Source: Cyclobacterium sp. 1_MG-2023
Lineage (GTDB): Bacteria > Bacteroidota > Bacteroidia > Cytophagales > Cyclobacteriaceae
DNA: 64,000 bases
Direction: 5' to 3'
Assembly: GCF_030546805.1 (NCBI RefSeq)
Contig: NZ_JAUOPC010000013.1
Span: 1-64,000, forward strand
In this document: positions 27,561 through 35,107 of the stretch, piece by piece
How positions within the stretch are numbered: position 1 is the stretch's first letter
Layout of the letters: the number at the start of each line of letters is the position of its first letter
Made by a program: the position numbers and the translations under genes
The notes under the pieces: generated by a model
What the model was told of the DNA's origin: nothing
Database searches by the model: none
The model's input: only the letters and a program-made list of their open reading frames with translations

Positions 27561-28133
27561 ATGCCACTCAAAGAAAACCATACAGGAATAGAGCTCGGCC
27601 TGATCAAAGGTTGCCTTGAAGGAGACAGAAAAAGCCAGAGAGGTTTGTATGAGCTTTATTCAAGTAAATTTCTGAGCATTTGTTTGCGGTACATCAAAGA
27701 CCAGGACTTGGCTCAGGATGTATTGGTAGAGGGTTTTATGAAAATATTTGAAAAGTTAAACACTTATAGACAAGAGGGCAGTTTTGAAGGCTGGATGAAA
27801 AAAATCATGGTAAGCCAAGCTTTGCAAACGCTCAGAAAGAATAAGAAATTATTAATGGAAGTAGATTGGGATGATCAGGACCATATCACTTCTTCAAATT
27901 TGGTATTTGGCAAAATAGGAGCAGATGAATTATTAAAATTAGTGGCCTCCCTGCCTGTGGGATATAGAACAGTTTTTAACTTATATGCCATAGAAGGTTA
28001 TAGCCACAGTGAAATAAGTAATTTATTAGGGATTGCAGAAAACACCTCAAAGTCTCAACTGAGCAGGGCCAGGTCACTTTTGCAAAAGCAAATCGCCCCT
28101 CATTCAATTAAACAAAAAAGCAATGGCAGATAA
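27561..28133 (+). CDS. ECF-type RNA polymerase sigma factor
   Basis: 190 residues. Region 2 is visible as LYELYSSKFLSICLRYIKDQDLAQDVLVEGFMKIFEKL followed by GSFEGWMKKIM. Region 4 is LPVGYRTVFNLYAIEGYSHSEISNLLGIAENTSKSQLSRAR. There is no region 1 or 3, as expected for the ECF group. It overlaps the next gene by 11 nt and starts a four-gene plus-strand operon ending at 30852. A TAACTTTG at 27500-27507 resembles a Bacteroidota -7 box, but I could not find a well-spaced -33 partner. Its target genes probably include the operon itself. Confidence 0.92.
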   Translation: MPLKENHTGIELGLIKGCLEGDRKSQRGLYELYSSKFLSICLRYIKDQDLAQDVLVEGFMKIFEKLNTYRQEGSFEGWMKKIMVSQALQTLRKNKKLLMEVDWDDQDHITSSNLVFGKIGADELLKLVASLPVGYRTVFNLYAIEGYSHSEISNLLGIAENTSKSQLSRARSLLQKQIAPHSIKQKSNGR

Positions 28134-28872
28134 TATAGATGATTTGGACAAATTGTTCAAAAATGCCTTAAGCAATCATTCCACAAGTCCGGCCCCTGAG
28201 GTATGGGATAAATTATCCGCTTCTTTGGACAAAAAGAACAAAGGATTCTTATTTACTCCTTGGAGATGGGCCGCTGGGGTAGCAGTAGTTTTGGTTTCAT
28301 TTTGGCTATTTCATCACTCTTTTGATGTAGAAGTTCAAAAAACTTCTTTGGCTGTCCAAGACACCAAAATATCAGAAAAAGATCCTTACAGCATTTCACC
28401 AACTACCGAGATTGCCGGGAAGGAAAAAGTAAAAAGTCAAACAAAAAATATAACTCAGGAACCAATTTCAAAAAGCAGAGGGTTGACTTCTAAAGAAAAA
28501 CTGGACAAGCCTCTAATACGACAAACATGGACAAGTAAAAAAAGAGTTAGAGAGCAATTGCCTCAAGTATTGGCCCAAATTGAGCCCCTTAATAAAGATG
28601 AATTAACTACAACAATAAGAGAACAGTTGGCTTTCAATCCCTCTTTAAATAGAAACGAAACAACTGAAAAATCAAACAAAGATTATAAAGTGAAAATAAT
28701 CTCCAATGGATATGCCATACAACCTGAAAAAGAACAATTGGTAGCAGAGCTTGAAAATAAAATCGGTGGCTTTTTTACCAAAGTGGATGAAGGATTTGGT
28801 GACCTTCGGGATGCCAAAAACAACCTCTTTGCCTCACTGACTACAAAACGCGAAAAAAGAAAAACTAACTAG
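28123..28872 (+). CDS. Single-pass membrane protein, probable anti-sigma or envelope sensor
   Basis: 249 residues. The N-terminal ~46 residues are cytoplasmic (DDLDKLFKNALSNHSTSPAPEVWDKL). One transmembrane helix follows at about 47-64 (WRWAAGVAVVLVSFWLF), then a ~185-residue Lys/Glu/Thr-rich periplasmic part with no known fold. The start ATG overlaps the sigma gene by 11 nt. The short N-terminal segment, single helix and coupling to an ECF sigma factor fit an anti-sigma factor. It lacks a recognisable zinc (HxxxCxxC) anti-sigma motif, so that role is inferred from context. Confidence 0.72.
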   Translation: MADNIDDLDKLFKNALSNHSTSPAPEVWDKLSASLDKKNKGFLFTPWRWAAGVAVVLVSFWLFHHSFDVEVQKTSLAVQDTKISEKDPYSISPTTEIAGKEKVKSQTKNITQEPISKSRGLTSKEKLDKPLIRQTWTSKKRVREQLPQVLAQIEPLNKDELTTTIREQLAFNPSLNRNETTEKSNKDYKVKIISNGYAIQPEKEQLVAELENKIGGFFTKVDEGFGDLRDAKNNLFASLTTKREKRKTN

Positions 28873-28884
28873 ATATTTACAGAC

Positions 28885-29910
28885 ATGAAAAGGTACATAA
28901 TTGTCATTCTTCTGATGGCACTAGCACAAATGGTATTTGGAAACCCTGAAATCCCGGATGAGAGACCCCTAAATGATAGCATCATTGTGGAGTTTGGCCA
29001 TTCAGGAAAGATGGTTTTTGTAATCGACAACCCTGATGATTTTGAAAGATTGAAAAATATGGACATCAACCAAATCATCAAAGAACTTGACCTACCGGAA
29101 ACAACCAAAGACGGTGAACTCACAGTAGTTGAAATCAAACATAAAGAAGGAAACAAGGAAATTGTCACCATCTATGAGGACAAAGAGGAAACGGAAGTTA
29201 CTGTAGGAAGGTATAAGGTAATTGTTGACGAGAAAGGCTCTAAAACCAAGGTTCGGCTTATCACTGAACCAAAGAAAGAAAAAGACCCGGAATTTAGGAC
29301 CTATATAAATATGGACTTGGGGATCAATACATTTTTTGAAAACGGAAATATACCGGGAGGGATAAAACCCCATAGCCCAAAAGGCTGGGGAAGCTGGAAC
29401 ATTGGTTGGAACTGGATGGCCAGTCAAAAGCTATCCAAGGGAAGGTACTGGGATTTCGGTCTTGGGCTGAGTTGGTATAATTTCAAATTGGACAATGCCA
29501 ACTACCAAATACTAGGCACTGAAAACGGGGTTTCTTTTGTAGACAGAACTGATGTAAATGGCTTTAAAAGCAAAGTATCTGCATCCTATTTAAATGTGTT
29601 GACCATGTATAAATTAGATTTTGGAAAGTTGAATGACAGTGGTAAAAATGGCTTGAGAGTTGCCATCGGACCCTATGCAGGATATAGGTTGGGAGGCCGA
29701 AGCAAATTTGTATACAGAGAGATCGGCGGGTCAGGCAGAAAAAAAGACAAAACATCTGCCGGTGGCTACCTCAGCAATTTCAGGTATGGGCTTAGAGGCG
29801 AAATTGGTTTTAGAAGTGTTACTTTCTACAGCACTTATGACTTCAACCCATTTTTCCAAAAGCCCCTTAGCCCTAGCCTTAGTCCATTTTCCTTTGGATT
29901 GGTTTTCTAA
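28885..29910 (+). CDS. Outer-membrane beta-barrel protein of the sigma-factor operon
   Basis: 341 residues. A signal peptide (RYIIVILLMALAQMVFGNP) precedes a charged, Lys/Glu-rich region to about residue 130 (VEIKHKEGNKEIVTIYEDKEE). Then come alternating aromatic strands ending in phenylalanine (TYINMDLGINTFFENG, GYLSNFRYGLRGEIGFRSVTFYSTYDFNPFF, SFGLVF), a PorT/OmpA-type small barrel pattern. The terminal F supports BAM-dependent insertion. The soluble N-terminal part would sit in the periplasm and may meet the membrane protein encoded upstream. Function is unknown. Confidence 0.75.
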   Translation: MKRYIIVILLMALAQMVFGNPEIPDERPLNDSIIVEFGHSGKMVFVIDNPDDFERLKNMDINQIIKELDLPETTKDGELTVVEIKHKEGNKEIVTIYEDKEETEVTVGRYKVIVDEKGSKTKVRLITEPKKEKDPEFRTYINMDLGINTFFENGNIPGGIKPHSPKGWGSWNIGWNWMASQKLSKGRYWDFGLGLSWYNFKLDNANYQILGTENGVSFVDRTDVNGFKSKVSASYLNVLTMYKLDFGKLNDSGKNGLRVAIGPYAGYRLGGRSKFVYREIGGSGRKKDKTSAGGYLSNFRYGLRGEIGFRSVTFYSTYDFNPFFQKPLSPSLSPFSFGLVF

Positions 29911-29931
29911 TAATAAACAACCCACTTAACT

Positions 29932-30852
29932 ATGAAACACAATTTAAAACACCTGCTATTGCTAATAGGTCTGCTATTTACCGGTCTAGGATCTTCCCAA
30001 GGCCAACAAGTCATCAATAAATCGTTTTCCGGTATAGAAATCCTTGAAATAAAATCCGGAGCTATAGAGATCCAATATGAAGGACAAGATAATTTAGCCC
30101 AGATAGAATTAGAAGCATTTTTAGGCCATGAAGAAAATGCGGACAAGGATCTGGTTATGATAACGGTGGGTAACACCTTAAAAATTGCCTTTGATGGTAG
30201 AACTAATTCACGACCAAAAAGTAAACGATACCTTAGATTAACCGGTCCATCAAATATTCAAATAAACATAAAATCAAGTTCCGGAGCTACTTACATCTCC
30301 GGAGTAAGCGCAACATCACACCAGATTGAGGCAAGTTCCGGGCAAATAAAGGCTTCAGACATCAATGGAGACTTAAGCTTAAAAGCCTCCTCGGGGAATG
30401 TCCAATTGGCAGGCTTAACAGGCAATCTAGACTGCAAACTCACTTCCGGTAATGCCACAATTGAAGATGTAATTGGAAACATGGACTTTAAAGCCACCAG
30501 TGGACAGCTAAAAGTCAATTCCTTATCAGGTTTATTAAATGCCAAACTCACCTCCGGGAATATAAAATTAAACCAAGTAGGGGAATTAGGTAATCTGGAG
30601 GTAAGCTCAGGAAATATCAAGGCAGATAATGCTGGTCTTGGACTGAACACCAGCTTGAACGCCTCTTCAGGTAATATTCAAATCTATACCGGTAGTAATT
30701 TATCGGATTATAATTTTGATTTAAAAGCAGGAAGTGGAAACATTAGGGTAGGAAACCAATCAGGTAAAAGTACCATTTATATTAACAATGGTAAAAACGG
30801 AACGATCGTCGGAAAAGTCGGTTCAGGGAATATCTCTATTCAACCATTATAA
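29932..30852 (+). CDS. GIN-domain (DUF2807/DUF4097-like) adhesin-type protein
   Basis: 306 residues. After a signal peptide (HLLLLIGLLFTGLGSSQGQQ) the chain is a run of short beta-strand repeats centred on SSGN/TSGN (KASSGNVQLAGL, KLTSGNATIEDV, KLTSGNIKLNQV, EVSSGNIKADN, NASSGNIQIY, KAGSGNIRVG). This is the right-handed beta-helix-like pattern of the Bacteroidota head-GIN domain. It is predicted to be periplasmic or outer-membrane associated. It is last in the sigma-factor operon, 21 nt after the barrel gene, and followed by a terminator. The biochemical role of this family is not established. Confidence 0.85.
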   Translation: MKHNLKHLLLLIGLLFTGLGSSQGQQVINKSFSGIEILEIKSGAIEIQYEGQDNLAQIELEAFLGHEENADKDLVMITVGNTLKIAFDGRTNSRPKSKRYLRLTGPSNIQINIKSSSGATYISGVSATSHQIEASSGQIKASDINGDLSLKASSGNVQLAGLTGNLDCKLTSGNATIEDVIGNMDFKATSGQLKVNSLSGLLNAKLTSGNIKLNQVGELGNLEVSSGNIKADNAGLGLNTSLNASSGNIQIYTGSNLSDYNFDLKAGSGNIRVGNQSGKSTIYINNGKNGTIVGKVGSGNISIQPL

Positions 30853-30865
30853 AAAGATAAAAGCT

Positions 30866-30912
30866 GCCAACCCTTGTGGGGAATTCCCTCAAAAGGGTTG
30901 GCGGTTATTTTT
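30866..30912. terminator. Terminator shared by convergent operons
   Basis: A 10-bp stem, GCCAACCCTT at 30866-30875 and AAGGGTTGGC at 30893-30902, encloses a small inner hairpin (GGGAATTCCC). It is followed by GGTTATTTTTTT on the plus strand. The stop of the minus-strand gene is just beyond, at 30913-30915. Confidence 0.8.
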
Positions 30913-31425
30913 TTAGTCCAAAGGGTCTCTTTTTTGAATTTCCATTACTTGCTCTTTTTCATCTCCTTTTAGACGTAAGGCACTTACAATCCTGCCCGGC
31001 ATTGGCTTCGCCAAAGAAACAAACAATAAAGTGACTGCGTACACAATTGTAAAGCCTTGATTCTCATAGAAAAACAAACCAAAAGCGCACAACACCCCTA
31101 TCCAAAACAATTGCCAATACCTCAAAAAAGTGGCCTTGGCATATCCTTTGACTTTTAGACTTACTAGCGCTCCGGTTTTTCTGATGGCCTTTATTCGCTT
31201 GGTAAAAGCAATTTGTTGGAGCACAAGCATTGCACTTACCAAGCCTAGGAGAATATAATTAAACACCTCAGGGAGAGCAGGTAAATTGAAGTCCAAGTTG
31301 CCACTTGTCACATACAAATAGGCAAAAGAAAAAATGGGTAAAGGGATGGCAATCAATAGCAAGACATTTCGCTCCAACAAACGAAAATCTTTCTTCATTG
31401 CCTTAATTTGATTTTCTGCTGCCAT
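30913..31425 (-). CDS. Four-helix membrane protein coupled to the ferredoxin reductase gene
   Basis: 170 residues with four hydrophobic segments (ERNVLLLIAIPLPIFSFAYLYV, YILLGLVSAMLVLQQIAF, YWQLFWIGVLCAFGLFFY, FTIVYAVTLLFVSLA) and a charged C-terminus (KGDEKEQVMEIQKRD). Its start overlaps the stop of the upstream reductase gene by one base, so the two are probably co-translated. I do not recognise a named family. It might anchor the reductase or another partner at the inner membrane, but this is only suggested by gene order. Confidence 0.75.
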   Translation of the reverse strand: MAAENQIKAMKKDFRLLERNVLLLIAIPLPIFSFAYLYVTSGNLDFNLPALPEVFNYILLGLVSAMLVLQQIAFTKRIKAIRKTGALVSLKVKGYAKATFLRYWQLFWIGVLCAFGLFFYENQGFTIVYAVTLLFVSLAKPMPGRIVSALRLKGDEKEQVMEIQKRDPLD

Positions 31426-32522
31426 TAGTCAATTTGAATCTTAACCTCTGCACTGGTAGGCTTTGCAGAACAACAAAGGATATAACCAGCCTTTATTTCG
31501 TTTTCACTTAAGCCTGCATCCTCTTCCATTTCCACTGTTCCGGAAAGTAGTTTCCCTCGACATGCAGTACAAAGCCCACTCTGACAGGAATAAGGCATAT
31601 TTAATCCTTCGTCTAATCCGGCCTCTAATATGGTTTTACTCGGACCGACGTCAAAGTTATACTCTTCACCTTCCAATAAAATTTTCACTGGTCTGTTGAT
31701 AACGCCTTCAACTGGAGCATCATCTTGATTTTCCTCTTTTTCAAGATAAAAGCTTTCACTATGGATGAATTCCTTCTTTACATCCAGCTTACCCAAACTT
31801 TGCTGAGCCGTTTCCATCATGCCCTCAGGTCCGCATATAAAAAAGCGTTGGTTTTCAGCAAAATGATTGAAATGTTCGGCGAAAAAATCACTGACTTTTT
31901 CTTGGTTCAACCTCCCCGAAGCACCCTCCCATCCTGCTTTGGGCTGGGTAAGGTTATGGATAACATTTAATTTACCCGGGTGTTTTTCTGCCAGTTCTTT
32001 CAGCGCCTTATTAAAGATTATCATGTCTTGAGAGCGACTGCAATAAAACAAATTCACTTCAGACTTCGGCTCATTAATTAATATAGACTTGATAATCCCC
32101 ATGATTGGAGTAATACCACTTCCTCCGGCAAACATACCATACTTTCTCTTGTTTTGAGAATGGTATTCAGCAGTAAAATTACCTAAAGGCTTCATAACAG
32201 TTACCCGCTTACCCGGCACGAAAGTATCATTAATGAAATTTGAAACCAAGCCTCCTTCCAAACGCTTCACAGTGATCCCTGGAAAAGGATCAACAAAAGG
32301 TGAAGTCGACAAGCTATAAGCTCTTCTCTCTTGTTTTCCGTTAATTTCAACAATTATAGTAAGGAATTGACCGGGCAGGTAATCCATGATGGGATCCGGC
32401 TGGTCAAAATATATGGTTACAGTATCAGAAGTTTCTTGGACAGTTTCCCTAATTCTAAGGGTAAGATAATGATCATCCTTTTCGAGATCATCTTTTTTCT
32501 TCTTAAATAGTTTAAACAGCAT
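31425..32522 (-). CDS. PaaE-like ferredoxin-NAD(P)H reductase with 2Fe-2S domain
   Basis: 365 residues with three domains in order. The FAD-binding barrel at about 20-120 carries RAYSLST at 67-73. The NAD(P)-binding domain at about 125-245 carries GGSGITP at 133-139 and FICGPEGM. A C-terminal plant-type ferredoxin domain runs from about 277 to 365, with cluster ligands C313, C318 and C321 (YSCQSGLCTAC) and C350 (YILCC). It moves electrons from NAD(P)H to an oxygenase, desaturase or similar acceptor. Phenylacetate-degradation genes are absent nearby, so the PaaE-like name refers to architecture only. A lysine-rich N-terminus (FKLFKKKKDD) may favour membrane contact. Confidence 0.9.
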   Translation of the reverse strand: MLFKLFKKKKDDLEKDDHYLTLRIRETVQETSDTVTIYFDQPDPIMDYLPGQFLTIIVEINGKQERRAYSLSTSPFVDPFPGITVKRLEGGLVSNFINDTFVPGKRVTVMKPLGNFTAEYHSQNKRKYGMFAGGSGITPIMGIIKSILINEPKSEVNLFYCSRSQDMIIFNKALKELAEKHPGKLNVIHNLTQPKAGWEGASGRLNQEKVSDFFAEHFNHFAENQRFFICGPEGMMETAQQSLGKLDVKKEFIHSESFYLEKEENQDDAPVEGVINRPVKILLEGEEYNFDVGPSKTILEAGLDEGLNMPYSCQSGLCTACRGKLLSGTVEMEEDAGLSENEIKAGYILCCSAKPTSAEVKIQID

Positions 32523-32725
32523 TACAATAAAAGGAATAGTTTGATGAGCAATTCATACAAAATTAACACACTCTTTCCCAATTACCTATTGCGAGAAAAA
32601 ATAGTTAGCAAACTTTATCTCAAAACCTTCATTTTCCTTTGAACCGTAAATATTTTTTCATCCTACTGTAGCACTTAGAGGCATCTATTCGTACTGGCAA
32701 TAGAAAACAAAACAACTATAAGATT

Positions 32726-33463
32726 ATGAATGCTAAAATCAATTATTTAAAGAAAAAAGCTTCGGCAAAAGGGAAATACTTGTTAATGCTAATGATCCTT
32801 CCCATTACTTTTTCTTGTCTAGACGACGAGGGACCAAGTTCAGCCTACGAACCAACTGCCTATGTTTCTTTTTATAATGGAACCAATGAATCATCGGATA
32901 TCCAAATAGAGGTCGACAGCACGGTATATGATAGGAAATCATTTGATTTCGGTGAATTCATAGATTATTGGTATTTCTATACAGGTGAAAGAAATTTTTC
33001 ATTTGTAGACAATGATTCAGACCAATCGCTCCTAGACACTGCTGTAAACCTAGACGTTGAAAAGGCCTACTCTTTTTTTCTGACAGAATCAAATGATGAA
33101 TACACCACCTTATTTATAGAGGACAGCTTGGAAACGCCGGTGAATGGTAAAGCCCTGATAAGATTGGTACACTTGGCAGCAGATGGACCTGAAGTCGATT
33201 TATACCAAAGGAACAATGAAGATGCAGTTTTGGAAAGTCTTTCCTTTTTGGAATTCACCGACTTTGTCAATGTAGACATTGGAGAAACAGACTTTATCCT
33301 TAAGGCTTCTTCTGATAACCAAAATGAACTGGTCCGTTTAAATGACATCCACCTCAGAGAAGGCAGGATATATACTGTAGTCATCAGAGGAAAATTGGGC
33401 GCTGATAGTAACTCTGCAGAAGCACTTCGCCTCCAATTGATAAGAAACTATCCCAACTATTAG
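32726..33463 (+). CDS. DUF4397 lipoprotein
   Basis: 245 residues. The lipoprotein signal (KYLLMLMILPITFSC) puts the acylated cysteine at C31. The mature part has the DUF4397 pattern (AYVSFYNGTNESSDIQIEVD, ALIRLVHLAADGPEVDLYQ, FTDFVNVDIGETDFILKA, LREGRIYTVVIRG), two beta-rich halves that resemble each other. It is a common surface or periplasmic lipoprotein in Bacteroidota with no assigned function. It is monocistronic, between its own start region and the terminator at 33486. Confidence 0.85.
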   Translation: MNAKINYLKKKASAKGKYLLMLMILPITFSCLDDEGPSSAYEPTAYVSFYNGTNESSDIQIEVDSTVYDRKSFDFGEFIDYWYFYTGERNFSFVDNDSDQSLLDTAVNLDVEKAYSFFLTESNDEYTTLFIEDSLETPVNGKALIRLVHLAADGPEVDLYQRNNEDAVLESLSFLEFTDFVNVDIGETDFILKASSDNQNELVRLNDIHLREGRIYTVVIRGKLGADSNSAEALRLQLIRNYPNY

Positions 33464-33485
33464 TTAACTTAACAATGTTTATTTT

Positions 33486-33520
33486 AAGGGGATTCTGGCA
33501 ACAGGATCCCCTTTTATTTT
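33486..33520 (+). terminator. Rho-independent terminator after the DUF4397 gene
   Basis: Stem AAGGGGAT at 33486-33493 with ATCCCCTT at 33506-33513, 12-nt loop, then TTATTTTA. Confidence 0.8.
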
Positions 33521-33596
33521 ATATTATTTTAATCTTGGCCTCGTCTTTTGAATAATAACATTTATTTTTGTGCCTCAATTGATTTACAGACAAATG

Positions 33597-34940
33597 ATGA
33601 AACTTAATCCGCTTACCGCAATCTCTTCCATAGATGGCAGATATGCCTCCAAAACAAGCCCTTTAATGGCCTATTTTTCTGAATATGCATTGATTCGGTA
33701 TAGGGTAAAAGTGGAAATTGAATATTTCATTGCCCTGTGTGAATTGCCTCTACCTCAATTAAAGCGTGTGAAACCGGAAAAATTTGAGGTTATCAGGGCC
33801 ATAGAGAAGGATTTCACTGAGGCTGACGCTCAGACAATTAAAGACATTGAAAAAACCACCAACCATGATGTCAAGGCGGTCGAATATTTTTTGAAAGATA
33901 AATTCACTGCTATAGGGCTTGAAGAGGTAGTGGAATTTATCCATTTTGGATTGACCTCTCAGGACATCAACAATACTGCCGTACCCATGATGTACAGGGA
34001 TGGCATCAAAGAAGTAATTCTTCCTGCTTTAACCCAAGTATTGGATAAAATCAAATCCCGCGCAGAAGAGTGGGCCACTGTTCCTATGTTGGCCAAAACA
34101 CATGGGCAACCCGCCTCTCCAACTCGTCTGGGGAAAGAATTTGATGTTTTTGTAAGCCGTCTTTCTTCCCAATTGGAATTATTAAACAACATTCCTTTTG
34201 CTGCCAAATTCGGTGGTGCTACCGGAAACATGAATGCCCATCACGTGGCTTTTCCGGAAATTGACTGGAACAGCTTCGCCAACAACCTAGTATCTAAAAA
34301 CCTAGGTCTAAGCCGAAGTTACCCAACGACCCAAATTGAACACTATGATCATTTTGCTGCCCATTTTGATGGCCTCAAAAGAGTGAACACCATCTTACTA
34401 GATTTCAGTAAGGACATTTGGCAGTATGTCGCCATGAATTATTTCAAGCAGAAAATCAAAGCGGGTGAGGTGGGTTCATCAGCTATGCCACACAAAGTTA
34501 ACCCTATAGATTTTGAAAATGCTGAAGGAAACCTTGGTATAGCCAATGCTTTATTGGAGCATTTGGCAGCTAAACTTCCCATCAGCCGTCTCCAAAGAGA
34601 CTTGACTGACAGCACTGTTCTTCGGGTAATAGGTGTTCCATTGGCTCATATGCAAATTGCTTTTCTTTCTCTGGATAAAGGCATAGATAAATTGGAATTG
34701 AACCAAGCTGCCATAGAAAAAGATCTGGATGAAAACTGGGCTGTAGTGGCAGAGGCCATCCAAACAGTGCTTAGAAGAGAAGCATTTCCTAAACCATATG
34801 AGGCACTGAAAGCGCTTACCAGAACAAATGAAAAAATTACCGAAGACTCAATAGCTACATTTATCAATAACCTCAATGTGTCTGAAGATATTAAAAAGGA
34901 GTTAAAGGAAATAACACCATTTAATTATACAGGACTTTGA
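33597..34940 (+). CDS. purB: Adenylosuccinate lyase (PurB)
   Basis: 447 residues from the ATG at 33597, matching the family start (MKLNPLTAISSIDGRY). The preceding ATG at 33594 or a GTG at 33570 are possible but less fitting. TATTTTTG at 33563-33570 looks like a Bacteroidota -7 promoter box, which would place transcription start after the GTG. The enzyme splits SAICAR and adenylosuccinate to fumarate plus AICAR or AMP in purine synthesis. H169 (AKTHGQPAS) and the flexible signature loop SSAMPHKVNP with its catalytic serine, about 294-303, are intact. The length and motifs match the E. coli-type PurB. It is monocistronic, with terminators on both sides. Confidence 0.96.
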   Translation: MKLNPLTAISSIDGRYASKTSPLMAYFSEYALIRYRVKVEIEYFIALCELPLPQLKRVKPEKFEVIRAIEKDFTEADAQTIKDIEKTTNHDVKAVEYFLKDKFTAIGLEEVVEFIHFGLTSQDINNTAVPMMYRDGIKEVILPALTQVLDKIKSRAEEWATVPMLAKTHGQPASPTRLGKEFDVFVSRLSSQLELLNNIPFAAKFGGATGNMNAHHVAFPEIDWNSFANNLVSKNLGLSRSYPTTQIEHYDHFAAHFDGLKRVNTILLDFSKDIWQYVAMNYFKQKIKAGEVGSSAMPHKVNPIDFENAEGNLGIANALLEHLAAKLPISRLQRDLTDSTVLRVIGVPLAHMQIAFLSLDKGIDKLELNQAAIEKDLDENWAVVAEAIQTVLRREAFPKPYEALKALTRTNEKITEDSIATFINNLNVSEDIKKELKEITPFNYTGL

Positions 34941-35010
34941 TCCAAGATCAGTAAGACACTGACCTAATGAAAAATAAATAGTAATATAAATATTCTCCAG
35001 AGCATAATCA

Positions 35011-35047
35011 AAGAGGCAGGTTCCTTCACAGAAACCTGCCTCTTTTC
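35011..35047 (+). terminator. Rho-independent terminator of purB
   Basis: A 12-bp perfect stem, AAGAGGCAGGTT at 35011-35022 and AACCTGCCTCTT at 35033-35044, followed by TTCG. The T run is short but the stem is strong. Confidence 0.8.
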
Positions 35048-35107
35048 GTATAATTAATTCTTTAGACTTTCGGAATTAGCCTTGTAGAAAACGCAACCAA
35101 TAATGGT

